Assembly: GCF_030512175.1 (NCBI RefSeq)
Contig: NZ_JAULBL010000002.1
Location: 1,300,149-1,364,148, forward strand
DNA length: 64,000 nucleotides
Direction: 5' to 3'
Origin: Paeniglutamicibacter sulfureus
Lineage (GTDB): Bacteria > Actinomycetota > Actinomycetes > Actinomycetales > Micrococcaceae
Shown: in pieces, positions 29,523 through 37,889 of the stretch
Layout: every line of letters starts with the position of its first letter
Numbering within the stretch: position 1 is the stretch's first letter
Notes under the pieces: model-generated
What the model was told of the DNA's origin: nothing
Databases searched by the model: none
What the model saw: the letters and a program-made list of their open reading frames with translations, nothing else
Program-made: the position numbers and the translations under genes

Positions 29523-30353
29523 ATGGACTTCTTCACCCGTGCACTGATCACCGGCGCACTCGTCGGCGCCTGCTGCGGCCTCACCGGTGTGCTCGTGCTG
29601 GCCCGCCGTCGCGTGTTCTTCACCCAGGCGCTCACCCACGCCACCTATCCCGGAGCCGTCGGCGCGGCCATCATCGGCATCCCGATCCCGGTCGGTGCCG
29701 CCCTCGCGGGGCTGGGGCTGGTATTTGCCATGACGGGACTGGACCGGCAGCCGCGGCAGGGCCGGCAGGTTGCCGCCGGCATCATCCTGACCGGCGGTTT
29801 CGCGCTTGGTGCCATCATGCAGGCGCTCGTCCCCAACCTGCCCATTGACCCGGAAGCCTTCCTGATCGGATCGATCCTCACCAGTCGCGCCGACGCGCTC
29901 ATCGTTGCCGCCGTCACGCTCCTCGGAGTGCTCGTCGTCTTTGCCGGGTGGGGCCCGAGGCTGCTGTTCTCCAGCGCGGATCCCATCGGCTACCAGGCGG
30001 CGGGATTCAATCCCGCCCGCATGGACGCACTCGCCCTGCTGGTCACCACCGCGACGGTCGTCGCCGCGCTTCCCGCGGTCGGTGCGATCCTCATGATTGC
30101 CCTCATTGCCGCCCCCGCACAGGCCGCAAGGCTCATGACCAAAAACCTCGCCGGGAACCTCGTGCTCGCTCCGGTCCTCGGCATGCTCTCGGTTTTCGTC
30201 GGTCTCCATGCCTCGCGGCTGACCGGGATCGCAGCCGGATCGGCCATTGCCATGACCGCAGTGCTGCTGTTCATCCTGGCATTCGGCTGGCGTCAGGCCC
30301 TCGGTTCCCGCGGCAGGAATCGCGTTGCCGGGACGGCGTCCACCCTCAGTTGA
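29523..30353 (+). CDS. metal ABC transporter permease (ZnuB type), second
   Basis: A 276-residue ABC-3 permease. FFTQALTHATYPGAVGAAIIG near residue 36 is the ATPase-docking loop; about eight helices follow. With the first permease it probably forms a heterodimeric channel, as in other actinobacterial metal ABC operons that carry two permease genes. It ends the operon; no clear terminator is seen. Confidence 0.9.
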   Translation: MDFFTRALITGALVGACCGLTGVLVLARRRVFFTQALTHATYPGAVGAAIIGIPIPVGAALAGLGLVFAMTGLDRQPRQGRQVAAGIILTGGFALGAIMQALVPNLPIDPEAFLIGSILTSRADALIVAAVTLLGVLVVFAGWGPRLLFSSADPIGYQAAGFNPARMDALALLVTTATVVAALPAVGAILMIALIAAPAQAARLMTKNLAGNLVLAPVLGMLSVFVGLHASRLTGIAAGSAIAMTAVLLFILAFGWRQALGSRGRNRVAGTASTLS

Positions 30354-30968
30354 TTCGCGGCACGCAGGTCAATCCAGCCGAAGCGACGAGTGGTCTTGTC
30401 CGCTGTGCGGGCGGAGGGCCCCGGGTGCGAAAGCGATGGGCATTCGCTGGCCTCCCCGCCGGCCGACAGGTTCTCTAAGCTCGCGGTGGGCCGTTGCGCA
30501 TGCTCGGCGGCAGCCGAGCACGAAGACGCGGAGGTCCCCGCCCGACGCGTATTCATCCGCAACGGACACCGGCTGCAGCAGCGCAAAGCCCGCCACCGTA
30601 GCGCCCTGCCCTCCGGCCTGCCTGCACTCTTTCGGTGAATGTTGTCGGTGCATCACGGCGGCACGAGTGGCGTGCGCGTAACCCGCAGCTCACCTGGAAG
30701 GGGGCGGCCGGACCGCATCCTCAACGCAGCCAGGTCCTGCCCTGGGCGTACGCAAGGACGAGGTGTCCCTCAGTAATCCATGCCCCGGGTCCGTGGTCCA
30801 TGTGTGGTTCCTATTACCGCCTTCTTGGTGGCTAGCCGCTGGCGATTGAGTGGAACCGGCGCAATCCCGGGAAGTTTCCTCCTCAACAATAGAGCGGATA
30901 GATTTCCTCGGACGAAGCCCAAAGGCGCACGTACTTTGGGATTAGAAGGACGGCCCAAGCGCCTGGAC
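30354..30968. other. 615-bp region without a supported gene
   Basis: Several short frames are open on both strands but none shows a recognisable fold, ribosome site or consistent coding bias. It may hold decayed coding DNA. GC content falls towards 30800-30990, where the promoter of the MFS unit lies. Confidence 0.35.
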
Positions 30969-30983
30969 ATACTGTTATAGTAT
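30969..30983 (+). promoter_or_regulatory. operator/promoter of the MFS unit (ATACT-N5-AGTAT dyad)
   Basis: ATACTGTTATAGTAT is a perfect 5-bp dyad directly in front of an ATGCGTATG start. The block GACA-N12-ATGCGTATG-n-A-n-GCGGA recurs in front of the ArsR gene (minus strand, 32905-32936). The likely -10 (TACTGT) ends six bases before the ATG, which suggests a leaderless transcript. It is probably the ArsR-type repressor's operator. Confidence 0.5.
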
Positions 30984-31113
30984 GCGTATGAATGCGGATA
31001 TGGATAGATGTGATGTTGGCCCCACGTCGGAAGGCTTTGGCTTCGCCGTCGAAGTCTTCGGCATCTGCTCCGCTTCACCGCCCTCCCCCTTCCGAGAATC
31101 CCCTCTACGTTAG
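30982..31113 (+). CDS. small leaderless ORF ahead of the MFS gene
   Basis: A 43-codon frame starting MRMNADMDRC. Its first six residues match the start of the ArsR protein (MRMHAD) apart from one residue, and the DNA before it matches the ArsR promoter. After that the sequence diverges. It ends eight bases before the MFS GTG start, so it could be a coupled leader peptide, or only the 5' scar of a duplicated arsR promoter. Confidence 0.4.
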   Translation: MRMNADMDRCDVGPTSEGFGFAVEVFGICSASPPSPFRESPLR

Positions 31114-31121
31114 GTCGGCCC

Positions 31122-32378
31122 GTGCTCGCCGTTCTCCGCAACACCGTCTACGCCCGGCTCTTTGGAGCCCAGGTCATCGCGCTGCTGGGCACCGGGTTGC
31201 TCACTATCGCCCTGGGCCTGCTGGCCTTTGACCTGGCGGGCGGGGATGCCGGGATCGTGATGGGCACGGCCATGACGATCAAGATGCTCGCCTACGTCGG
31301 CATTGCGCCTTTGATTAGTGCGCTCCTGGCCCATGTGCCGCGGAAGCGGCTGCTGGTCAGCGCGGACGTCGTCCGTGCCGCCGTGGCCCTGTGCCTGCCG
31401 TTTGTCACCGAGGCGTGGCAGATCTATGCGCTGATCTTCCTGCTCCAGTCCGCCTCGGCGACCTTCACCCCGGCGTTCCAGGCGTTGATCCCCTCGATCC
31501 TGCCCGAGGAACGCGAATACACCCGCGCGCTTTCGCTCTCCCGGCTCGCGTACGACCTGGAGTCGCTGGTCAGCCCGATGCTGGCGGCGGTGCTGCTGAC
31601 GGTCTTGAGCTACCACAATCTCTTTGCCGGCACCGTGGTGGGCTTCGTGGGCTCGGCGGTCCTGGTCGCCGTGACCCGGCTACCGGTCACGGAACCGCCG
31701 ACCAGTGTGGGGTTTCTCGACCGCCTCACCGGCGGTGTGCGCACCTTCTGGGCGCGGCGGGAACTGCGGGGGCTGATGGCCCTGAACCTGGTGGTGGCCA
31801 CCACCACGGCGATGGTCATCGTCAACACCGTCGTGTTGGTCAAGGCGGACCTTGAACGCTCGCAAGCCGATGTCGCGCTGATGCTGGCCGCGAACGGGGC
31901 AGGGTCCATGGTGGTGGCCCTGGGCATTCCCTGGTTGTTGGACCGCTTCTGCGATCGCCGGGTGATGTTCTGCGGGGCCGCCGTCCTGCCCGTGGCACTG
32001 CTGGCCGGGGCTGCGGTGATGCGTTGGGGTTCCGGCCAGGGTCAGTGGTTCGCCCTGATCGGGATCTGGTTCCTCATCGGGGCGGCGACCTCCACGATCC
32101 TCACCCCGTCCGCGCGCCTGCTGCAGCGCAACAGCGACGAGCAAACCAGGCCCGGGGTCTTCGCGGCGCAGTTCTCCCTCTCACACGCCTGCTTCCTGCT
32201 CACCTACCCCCTGGCCGGAACCCTCGGAGCGGTTTTCGGGTTGCCGGCCACGGCCACGGTGCTGGTGGGCATCGGCCTTCTCGGGGCGGTCCTGGCCTTC
32301 GCGACCTGGCGCACGCCACCCGGAGCCGAGCCCGGTTGGCCCGCCGCAACCCGCCCCGCCGCCAGAAAAGGCCGCTAA
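31122..32378 (+). CDS. MFS transporter
   Basis: A 418-residue major facilitator with 12 predicted helices. It resembles the DHA3-like group; helix 2-3 loop LAHVPRKRLLVSADVVRAAVAL and the linker ...FLDRLTGGVRTFWARRELRGLM are typical. The start is a GTG at 31122 (VLAVLRNTVYARLF). It is probably an exporter. The shared promoter/operator with the NmtR-like ArsR gene downstream suggests a metal (Ni/Co class) or another ArsR effector as signal. The basic tail RPAARKGR ends the protein. Confidence 0.83.
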   Translation: MLAVLRNTVYARLFGAQVIALLGTGLLTIALGLLAFDLAGGDAGIVMGTAMTIKMLAYVGIAPLISALLAHVPRKRLLVSADVVRAAVALCLPFVTEAWQIYALIFLLQSASATFTPAFQALIPSILPEEREYTRALSLSRLAYDLESLVSPMLAAVLLTVLSYHNLFAGTVVGFVGSAVLVAVTRLPVTEPPTSVGFLDRLTGGVRTFWARRELRGLMALNLVVATTTAMVIVNTVVLVKADLERSQADVALMLAANGAGSMVVALGIPWLLDRFCDRRVMFCGAAVLPVALLAGAAVMRWGSGQGQWFALIGIWFLIGAATSTILTPSARLLQRNSDEQTRPGVFAAQFSLSHACFLLTYPLAGTLGAVFGLPATATVLVGIGLLGAVLAFATWRTPPGAEPGWPAATRPAARKGR

Positions 32379-32489
32379 CCGGAAGCATTTTTCGTGAGAC
32401 CCATCACCGGGACGGGGACTGGCAGCCGGGGCGGAAACGGGGGGTGCATCGCATCGCCGGGGTGCCGGGTCCCTCGCGCTGAAAGCGCG

Positions 32490-32514
32490 CCGGTTTCCCG
32501 GGAAAGGGAACCGG
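32490..32514. terminator. hairpin between MFS and arsR genes
   Basis: CCGGTT(T)CCC pairs with GGGAACCGG around a GGGAAA loop between the two converging genes. No T-run is seen. Confidence 0.4.
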
Positions 32515-32549
32515 GCTACGCAGCCACCAGGGTGCCGGCCTAGGGAGAA

Positions 32550-32921
32550 TCAGGCCCGGGCCTCGTGGTGCCGGGGGACCTGCCCTCCCGTGGTGACCGA
32601 GTGTTCCGCCTGCCGGACCGCTTCGCGGATCACCTTGCTGGGGTGGTGGTCAATCAGCTTGTAGAGCACCTTGGTGCCGTCTTGGCGCGTGGTCACCATG
32701 CGGGCCATCCTCAGCCGGGCCAGGTGCTGGGACACGCCCGAGGGGGACTTCTCGACCAGCTTGGCCAACTCGCCCACCGAGAGCTCCTCGCCGTGTTCGA
32801 GTGCGAACACGATCCGGATGCGGGTGGGGTCCGAGAGCAGGCCAAGGACCTCCCCGGCCAGCTCGATGAATTCGGGTTCGATCGGTGGGGTGGTCTCAAA
32901 GTTGTCCGCGTGCATACGCAT
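32550..32921 (-). CDS. ArsR/SmtB family repressor, NmtR-like
   Basis: A 123-residue winged-helix repressor. The DNA-recognition helix is SPSGVSQHLARLRMARMV (about 59-76). The alpha-5 metal site of SmtB/CzrA/NmtR is partly kept: D91 and H93 in LIDHHPSK and H107 in RQAEHSV, but the position equivalent to the third ligand is Q104 instead of His. Extra histidines at H4 (MRMHAD) and at the C-terminus (PRHHEARA) could complete a six-coordinate site as in nickel/cobalt sensors. The ATG at 32921 sits almost on the promoter (TATGAC), so the mRNA is probably leaderless. It likely represses itself and the MFS gene. Confidence 0.8.
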   Translation of the reverse strand: MRMHADNFETTPPIEPEFIELAGEVLGLLSDPTRIRIVFALEHGEELSVGELAKLVEKSPSGVSQHLARLRMARMVTTRQDGTKVLYKLIDHHPSKVIREAVRQAEHSVTTGGQVPRHHEARA

Positions 32922-32936
32922 ATACTGTCATAGGTG
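32905..32936 (-). promoter_or_regulatory. ArsR promoter/operator, copy of the MFS element
   Basis: On the minus strand: GACACCTATGACAGTAT, then ATGCGTATGCACGCGGA. The -10 TATGAC ends five bases before the start codon. It matches the element at 30966-30998. Confidence 0.55.
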
Positions 32937-33012
32937 TCGGTTTCCCGGGATTCCGACGCGCTTACTTGCCGCCGTGGAACGCCCTCCACACGCAGACAGG
33001 ACCTGACGCTTC

Positions 33013-34131
33013 GTGAACACGCAAACGCCAACGCCCATCCATTCACCCCCCTCCGCGCCGCCGAAACGGTCTGTCGCCCTGGATGTTGCCCGGGCCTTGG
33101 CCGTCATCGGGATGATCGCCGTGAATGTCGGTCCGCAGGAGGCCGACGACCTGCTTGGACGCATCTTCATGCTTCCCTTCGGCCGGGCCTCGTTGCTTTT
33201 CGTGTTCCTGGCCGGGATCGGCCTCGGAATGCTGACCCATCCCTCCAAGCGTCGCCCGTGGCGCCAACAGTGGACCACGCTGGTGTGGCGGGCGTTTCTG
33301 CTGCTCGGGTTCGGCCTGGCGTTGCAACCCATCAACCACGGGGTCAGTGTCATCCTGGCGGTGTACGGTGTGTTGTTCCTCGTGGGGATACCGCTCACCA
33401 GGCTGCGCACCCCGGTTCTCGCCCTGCTCACCGGCATCCTCATGGTTGCCGCGCCCTTGGCCTGGATGGGCGTGTTGGTCCTTCGCGGGGAGAGGTTCCG
33501 CGGAACCCCGATCCTGCTCTCCGGCAATCCGCTGGAAATCCTCGACGGAATCCTGGTGACAGGTCCCTACCCGGCGCTCGTGTGGATCGTCCCGCTGGTG
33601 GCCGGCCTGACCCTCAGCCGGTTGGACCTGCGCCATCGCCGGCTCCAGCTGATCCTTTTGTTCGGCGGGATGGCCGCCGCGGCGGGCGGAATCATGCTCT
33701 CGCGCCTGCTGATCGGGGTGACGGGGATCGATCCCACCAGCGGCGGTTTCGCGCGGCTTCTGGCCAGCTTCGACCACTCCCAGGCGCCCCTGTGGCTTCT
33801 CTCGGGTATTGGGTCCGCCGTTGCCGTCATCGGGATGCTCCTTTTGGTCGAGCCCTGGCTGGAGCGACATGCGCGTCCGCTCATTCACCTGGGACGGCTC
33901 TCGTTCACGATGTATGTCATGCACCTGGTGCTGCTGGCGGTATTCGTGCGGCCCGATCCGCACACCACGGGCGAAGGCATCGCCTTCGCCGCACTTATCA
34001 GCGCCTTCTGCATCATCTGCGCCCACCTGTGGGTTCCCGCCCGGGGACAGGGCCCCCTCGAACGGCTTCTGAGGCTCCCCGCGCGCACGGGCCCCAACCC
34101 CGCCACCACCTCGTCAGGACACCATGGCTAA
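33013..34131 (+). CDS. DUF418 / heparan-acetyltransferase-like membrane protein
   Basis: A 372-residue membrane protein with about ten helices. SVALDVARALAVIGMIAVNVG at residues 19-39 and GRASLLFVFLAGIGLGML near 58 are the opening blocks of the DUF418/DUF1624 acyltransferase-like family. The late block LIHLGRLSFTMYVMHLVLL is also typical. The start is GTG. The last eight bases overlap the next gene. The substrate is unknown; the context is a secreted protein and gamma-glutamyltransferase. Confidence 0.75.
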   Translation: MNTQTPTPIHSPPSAPPKRSVALDVARALAVIGMIAVNVGPQEADDLLGRIFMLPFGRASLLFVFLAGIGLGMLTHPSKRRPWRQQWTTLVWRAFLLLGFGLALQPINHGVSVILAVYGVLFLVGIPLTRLRTPVLALLTGILMVAAPLAWMGVLVLRGERFRGTPILLSGNPLEILDGILVTGPYPALVWIVPLVAGLTLSRLDLRHRRLQLILLFGGMAAAAGGIMLSRLLIGVTGIDPTSGGFARLLASFDHSQAPLWLLSGIGSAVAVIGMLLLVEPWLERHARPLIHLGRLSFTMYVMHLVLLAVFVRPDPHTTGEGIAFAALISAFCIICAHLWVPARGQGPLERLLRLPARTGPNPATTSSGHHG

Positions 34132-34525
34132 TCCCACCCGCTTCTTCCGGGGACTTCGGTTCCCTCTGGCCCGGGCCGCCACCATCGCCTTGGCCGCAAT
34201 GATCCTCTTGCTGGGCCTGGGCGCCCCGGGGGCCCAGGCCCACACGGGACTTCCCGGGAACCCCACGGCGCAGGGCATCACGGGGACCACAACACCCCAG
34301 GAAACGGCCGGGCAATTCCACGCCGCCCCGTCCGTGCCCGACAACGCAGGGAAAACACCAGGCAAAGGCACCGACGGCACCGGCGCAGGGACCGAGGAAG
34401 AACACCGTTTCCTCTCGCCCGGGCTTCTCGGGCTCGCGGGGCTCGTCGCCGCGACCGCGCTGGTCGGCACCTACCTCACGATCCGCTCGCGGCACCGCCC
34501 GCCCCACAGCCAGGAGACCGAATGA
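34124..34525 (+). CDS. small secreted or membrane-anchored protein
   Basis: 133 residues: a signal peptide or anchor (basic start, then AATIALAAMILLLGLGAPGAQA, about 18-39), a 55-residue low-complexity Thr/Gly/Pro-rich exported stretch, and a C-terminal helix (LLGLAGLVAATALVGTYL, about 100-118) ending in a basic tail. I recognise no family. It overlaps the DUF418 gene upstream and the ggt gene downstream (ATGA), so it belongs to that operon. Confidence 0.7.
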   Translation: MANPTRFFRGLRFPLARAATIALAAMILLLGLGAPGAQAHTGLPGNPTAQGITGTTTPQETAGQFHAAPSVPDNAGKTPGKGTDGTGAGTEEEHRFLSPGLLGLAGLVAATALVGTYLTIRSRHRPPHSQETE

Positions 34526-36243
34526 TGAAACCACAATTCCGCACACCATCGAACCCCGCTGACTCAACCATGACGCGGAACCGCCGAGGTCCCCGGCACA
34601 TGGCGGCCGGATTCCTGGCCCTCGGGGCATTGCTGGCAGGGTGCGCCGGTGAGCCGCTGGCGGAGAAGTTCTCTGCCCCCACCGAGGCCAGTGACACTCC
34701 GGCCCCTTCCCCGAGCGCGCCGGCGCAGACCCTGTTGTCCCAGGAAGGCATCGCCGCCGGACATCCCGAAGCGGTGAAGGTCGGCCTGGAGATCCTGGAA
34801 CAGGGCGGCAACGCCGCCGACGCGGCCATCGCCACGGCCTTCGCCGTCTCGGTGGTCGAACCCCATGCCTCCGGGATCGGCGGGGGAGGGGTCACCCTCG
34901 TCGCGGAACCGACAAAGGATGTGGCTGCCTTCGACTACCGCGAGGTCGTGGGCACCAGCGGGAAGATCCCCGCCTCCGGAACCGGGGTGCCCGGTTTCGT
35001 CGACGGCATGGCGACACTGCATGAAACGTATGGCTCGATGCCGTGGGACGAACTCCTGCAGCCCGCCGAGGATCTTGCCCGCGACGGATTCGTGATCACC
35101 AAGTTCCTGGGCGAGCGGATGAACGACGGGATCGGATCGCAGATTGTTTCCGAACATCGCCAGTTCCGCACCAAGGACGGCAGCCGCGTCCTGCGTGAGG
35201 GGGAAACCCTCAAGCAAGCCGAGCTGGCACAAACCATCCAGACGCTGGCGACCGGCGGACGCGACGAATTCTATGAGGGTTCGATCTCCGATGAGCTGAC
35301 CGAGGTCAAGGGCCTCGATGCAGCCACGCTGGCCAACTACCAGACCGAGAAGTTCGAACCCGTAGACGGGAAGGTGGGCGACTACACGGTGGTCACCGCG
35401 CCGCCGGCCCTCCCCGGGGCCGGACTAATCCAGATGCTCCAGCAAGCCGAAGGGGCCGGCATCGCCTCCGACGCACCCGGGTCCGCACCCTACGTGGACA
35501 AGCTCATGGCGGCTTGGTCGAACGCGAGCGACACCGTCACGGAGAATTTCGGGGACCAGCGCTTCGTCGACGTGGATCTTTCCGAGGTCCTGGACCGCGA
35601 CCAGAACCTCGCGATCGGCAGCAAACTCGAGGAAAGGGCTTCCAAGGATTCCCCGGCCGGGGACATCGACCCGGGAAACACGACCCACCTGTCCGTCGTG
35701 GATCGCTACGGCATGGCCGTGTCGATGACCAACACGATCACCAGCTTCTGGGGAGGGACCAAGAGCGATGTCGTGGGCGGGTTCTTCCTGAACAACCAGC
35801 TCAGCAGGTTCAAGACTGTCGATTCGCCGGCGAATCGCCCGGAACCGGGCCGCAAGTCCGTCACCTGGTCCAACCCCGCCATGGTCCTGGACGAGCAGGG
35901 CCGCGTGGTCATGGGCATCGGAACCCCCGGCGGCCAGCAAATCCCCAACATCCTGGCCTCCGTCCTGGTCCCGGTCCTGCTTCAGGACCAGCCCGTCCAG
36001 GACGCCGTGGACGGGCCACGCTTCCACCTGCAAGGCGGGATCCTTGCCGTGGAGGGGAAGGCCGGCAAGAACCTGAAGGCCCTGGCCCGGGCCAATGAAT
36101 GGAAGATCCGGGAAACCACCCGATCCGATGGCGTCTTCGGCTCGATCCAGGCGCTCTGGGTCGACTACGACACCGGGACCCTCGACGGGGCCACCGATGT
36201 GCGCCGGGACGGCGACCACGGCGTTGCCGACACCGACCAGTAG
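34522..36243 (+). CDS. ggt: gamma-glutamyltransferase, lipoprotein form
   Basis: A 573-residue extracellular enzyme that hydrolyses or transfers gamma-glutamyl groups from glutathione and related peptides. The signal peptide ends with the lipobox LGALLAGCAG (about residues 31-40), so it should be anchored outside the membrane. ASGIGGGGVTLV is the large-subunit oxyanion region. The self-processing site with nucleophile T387 is NTTHLSVVD, and GNPMSMTN-like AVSMTNTITSFWG follows. GGQQIPNILASVL near 470 completes the family set. The start overlaps the previous gene (ATGA). Since Micrococcaceae use mycothiol, its natural substrate may be environmental glutathione or gamma-glutamyl peptides. Confidence 0.92.
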   Translation: MMKPQFRTPSNPADSTMTRNRRGPRHMAAGFLALGALLAGCAGEPLAEKFSAPTEASDTPAPSPSAPAQTLLSQEGIAAGHPEAVKVGLEILEQGGNAADAAIATAFAVSVVEPHASGIGGGGVTLVAEPTKDVAAFDYREVVGTSGKIPASGTGVPGFVDGMATLHETYGSMPWDELLQPAEDLARDGFVITKFLGERMNDGIGSQIVSEHRQFRTKDGSRVLREGETLKQAELAQTIQTLATGGRDEFYEGSISDELTEVKGLDAATLANYQTEKFEPVDGKVGDYTVVTAPPALPGAGLIQMLQQAEGAGIASDAPGSAPYVDKLMAAWSNASDTVTENFGDQRFVDVDLSEVLDRDQNLAIGSKLEERASKDSPAGDIDPGNTTHLSVVDRYGMAVSMTNTITSFWGGTKSDVVGGFFLNNQLSRFKTVDSPANRPEPGRKSVTWSNPAMVLDEQGRVVMGIGTPGGQQIPNILASVLVPVLLQDQPVQDAVDGPRFHLQGGILAVEGKAGKNLKALARANEWKIRETTRSDGVFGSIQALWVDYDTGTLDGATDVRRDGDHGVADTDQ

Positions 36244-36285
36244 GCCACCCCGAGGGCTGCAACGCCACAGGCAGGAGAATCAACG

Positions 36286-36771
36286 ATGAAAAAGGCCAGA
36301 ATGGAGACGGCGGCCACGACCGGCGAAGGCCTCACGGTGGGCATTCCCGGCCATGGCAGCTTCACTGTGACCGAGGAAGCGCTGAGGATGATCACCGTGT
36401 TTGGCGGGCAACTGCATTGTTACCAGGCAGACGGCGGCTGCCGAAAGCAAGGCCTGTATTTCTCACGGACAGTACCGAAGAAAGCTCTCCAATGCTTGGT
36501 CAGTGGCCCGCGACCTGGCACAACGTCCCCCGATGGAGCGACCGGGCAGGACAGCGAAGAAGTCATGATCAGTGTCAGCCGCGAACTTGCACCCAAACTC
36601 GACGGGGCGGTCTTGGAGTTCGGTTCATATAACAAGATGCAACGTTTCCTCTGGCTGGCCACCCCCGCTGTTAAAGGACCGGCCTGTACCTGCCGGCGCT
36701 CCGTCGGCTCCCCGGCAGGAAAAAACTCTCCTTGTCTTGACGACCAGGGGATCGGACTAAGCGACCTCTAA
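36286..36771 (+). CDS. HesB/IscA-like small protein (tentative)
   Basis: A 161-residue protein 42 bp after ggt. The layout loosely follows the HesB/IscA fold: FTVTEEALRMITVF at the start of the domain, LHCYQADGGCRKQGLYFSRTV where family members have a Cys-containing loop, and a C-terminal FLWLATPAVKGPACTCRRSV in place of the C-x-C-G-x-S/T-F tail. The usual residues are only partly kept, and the C-terminal 25 residues are extra. An iron-sulfur or metal-binding role is possible. A caggag site precedes the ATG. Confidence 0.5.
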   Translation: MKKARMETAATTGEGLTVGIPGHGSFTVTEEALRMITVFGGQLHCYQADGGCRKQGLYFSRTVPKKALQCLVSGPRPGTTSPDGATGQDSEEVMISVSRELAPKLDGAVLEFGSYNKMQRFLWLATPAVKGPACTCRRSVGSPAGKNSPCLDDQGIGLSDL

Positions 36772-37070
36772 ACAGCGAAACCCGACGACTGCATGAGTGC
36801 CGTGCCAACAGCCGTGAGTTGAAAGTGATCTCATGAATGGATCGTTAAACAGGAGGCCTCGTGGATCCGAACGACCCCTTACGGGACTGCGAGTCTGTTC
36901 CGGCGGTATGGGTATGCTCTTTCGGGATTTGCCGGGGCCGCCGGCTGCACAGCGGCACCGACAGGCGAAAGGCGGCAGCGTTGCCCGGCCCGTTGCCCGC
37001 TATCGGCCAAGGCCCCGGCATGAGACCGCCGTTCCCGGCAAGGAGTGGCAGCCTCATGCACGTCTCCCGC
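36772..37070. other. 299-bp gap with one member of a diverged direct repeat
   Basis: No gene is supported. At about 36829-36893 lies a sequence (ctca-n6-gatcgttaaacaggaggc ...) related to one at about 38640-38715; see the repeat entries. Confidence 0.4.
36829..36893 (+). repeat. diverged direct repeat, left copy
   Basis: Shares CTCA-N6-GA-n-CGTTA-n-ACAGGAGGC, then a GAnTCC/GATCC step and a final CGGGACT, with the copy at about 38640-38712. The two copies flank the CDF-cmtR-small basic protein segment in the same orientation. Confidence 0.4.
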
Positions 37071-37889
37071 TTAGTGCTTATTTCGCAGTTCTGCCGCAGG
37101 CGTCCGGATCTCGTTGCCAGGGCAACAGGCACGCGTCGGGGCGTCCGCGGTGGTCCCCGGGGTCAATTCCACTGGCTGGGCAACGGACGGCTCTGAAGCC
37201 AGGTCGGGCGCGAAGTGCGGCATCGCGTGCCGGTCCCCGGACGTGGAAGTCAACGGTGCGGGCAGGCAACAGCTATCACCCTTCCAGGCGTCCCGTCCCT
37301 CTTTGACTGCCACCGCCGCAATGACAAGAGCTGCGACCGGGTCGGCCCAGGACCAGCCCAGGGCGCTGTTGAGCACCAGCCCCAGCAGCAGGACACCCGA
37401 GAGGTACGTGCACAAAAGGGTCTGGCGCGAATCGGCCACAGCAGAACGAGACCCCAGTTCCCGGCCTGCCCGCCGTTGCGCCAGAGACAGGAACGGCATG
37501 ACCGCCAGGCTTACCGCGGCCAAAATGATGCCGACAGGTGAGTGCTCCGGCTCACCGGCACCGGACAGCGACAGGACCGCACTGACGGTGACGAAGGCGG
37601 CCAGGGCAAAAAAGGCGACCGCTATCAGGCGCAATGCCGCCCGTTCGCGGGCCTGTGGATCGCGGCCGGCGAACTGCCAGGCGACCGCGGCTGCCGACGA
37701 GACCTCAATCACCGAATCCAGCCCGAAACCGATCAGGGCGGTGGAGGAGGCCACCGTTCCAGCGCCGATGGCGACGAAGGCCTCGACCACGTTGTAGGTG
37801 ATCGTCGCTGCCACGAGCAGGCGGATTCTGCGGGCAAGGATCCCATGCCGCGCAGCGCCCGAACCGGACCAAACCTGGCCGGCACGCAT
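37071..37889 (-). CDS. cation diffusion facilitator with Cys/His tail
   Basis: A 272-residue membrane efflux protein of the CDF type. Helices lie at about 22-40, 50-65, 85-105, 115-135, 155-175 and 185-200. FGLDSVIEVSSAA carries the metal-site D in helix 2, and SWADPVAALVIAAVAVKEG the one in helix 5. The C-terminal 70 residues replace the usual cytosolic dimer domain with a Cys/His/Pro-rich tail (SCCLPAP, RHAMPHF, ACCPGNE). The ATG shares one base with the cmtR stop (TGATG), so it is co-translated with the Cd/Pb-type sensor gene. Cd2+, Pb2+ or Zn2+ export is the likely role. Confidence 0.82.
   Translation of the reverse strand: MRAGQVWSGSGAARHGILARRIRLLVAATITYNVVEAFVAIGAGTVASSTALIGFGLDSVIEVSSAAAVAWQFAGRDPQARERAALRLIAVAFFALAAFVTVSAVLSLSGAGEPEHSPVGIILAAVSLAVMPFLSLAQRRAGRELGSRSAVADSRQTLLCTYLSGVLLLGLVLNSALGWSWADPVAALVIAAVAVKEGRDAWKGDSCCLPAPLTSTSGDRHAMPHFAPDLASEPSVAQPVELTPGTTADAPTRACCPGNEIRTPAAELRNKH

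Noticed and set aside
30369-30656. A 95-codon minus-strand ORF in the 615-bp gap
   Set aside because: No ribosome site, no recognisable motif and no plausible composition bias; the plus strand of the same stretch is equally open.
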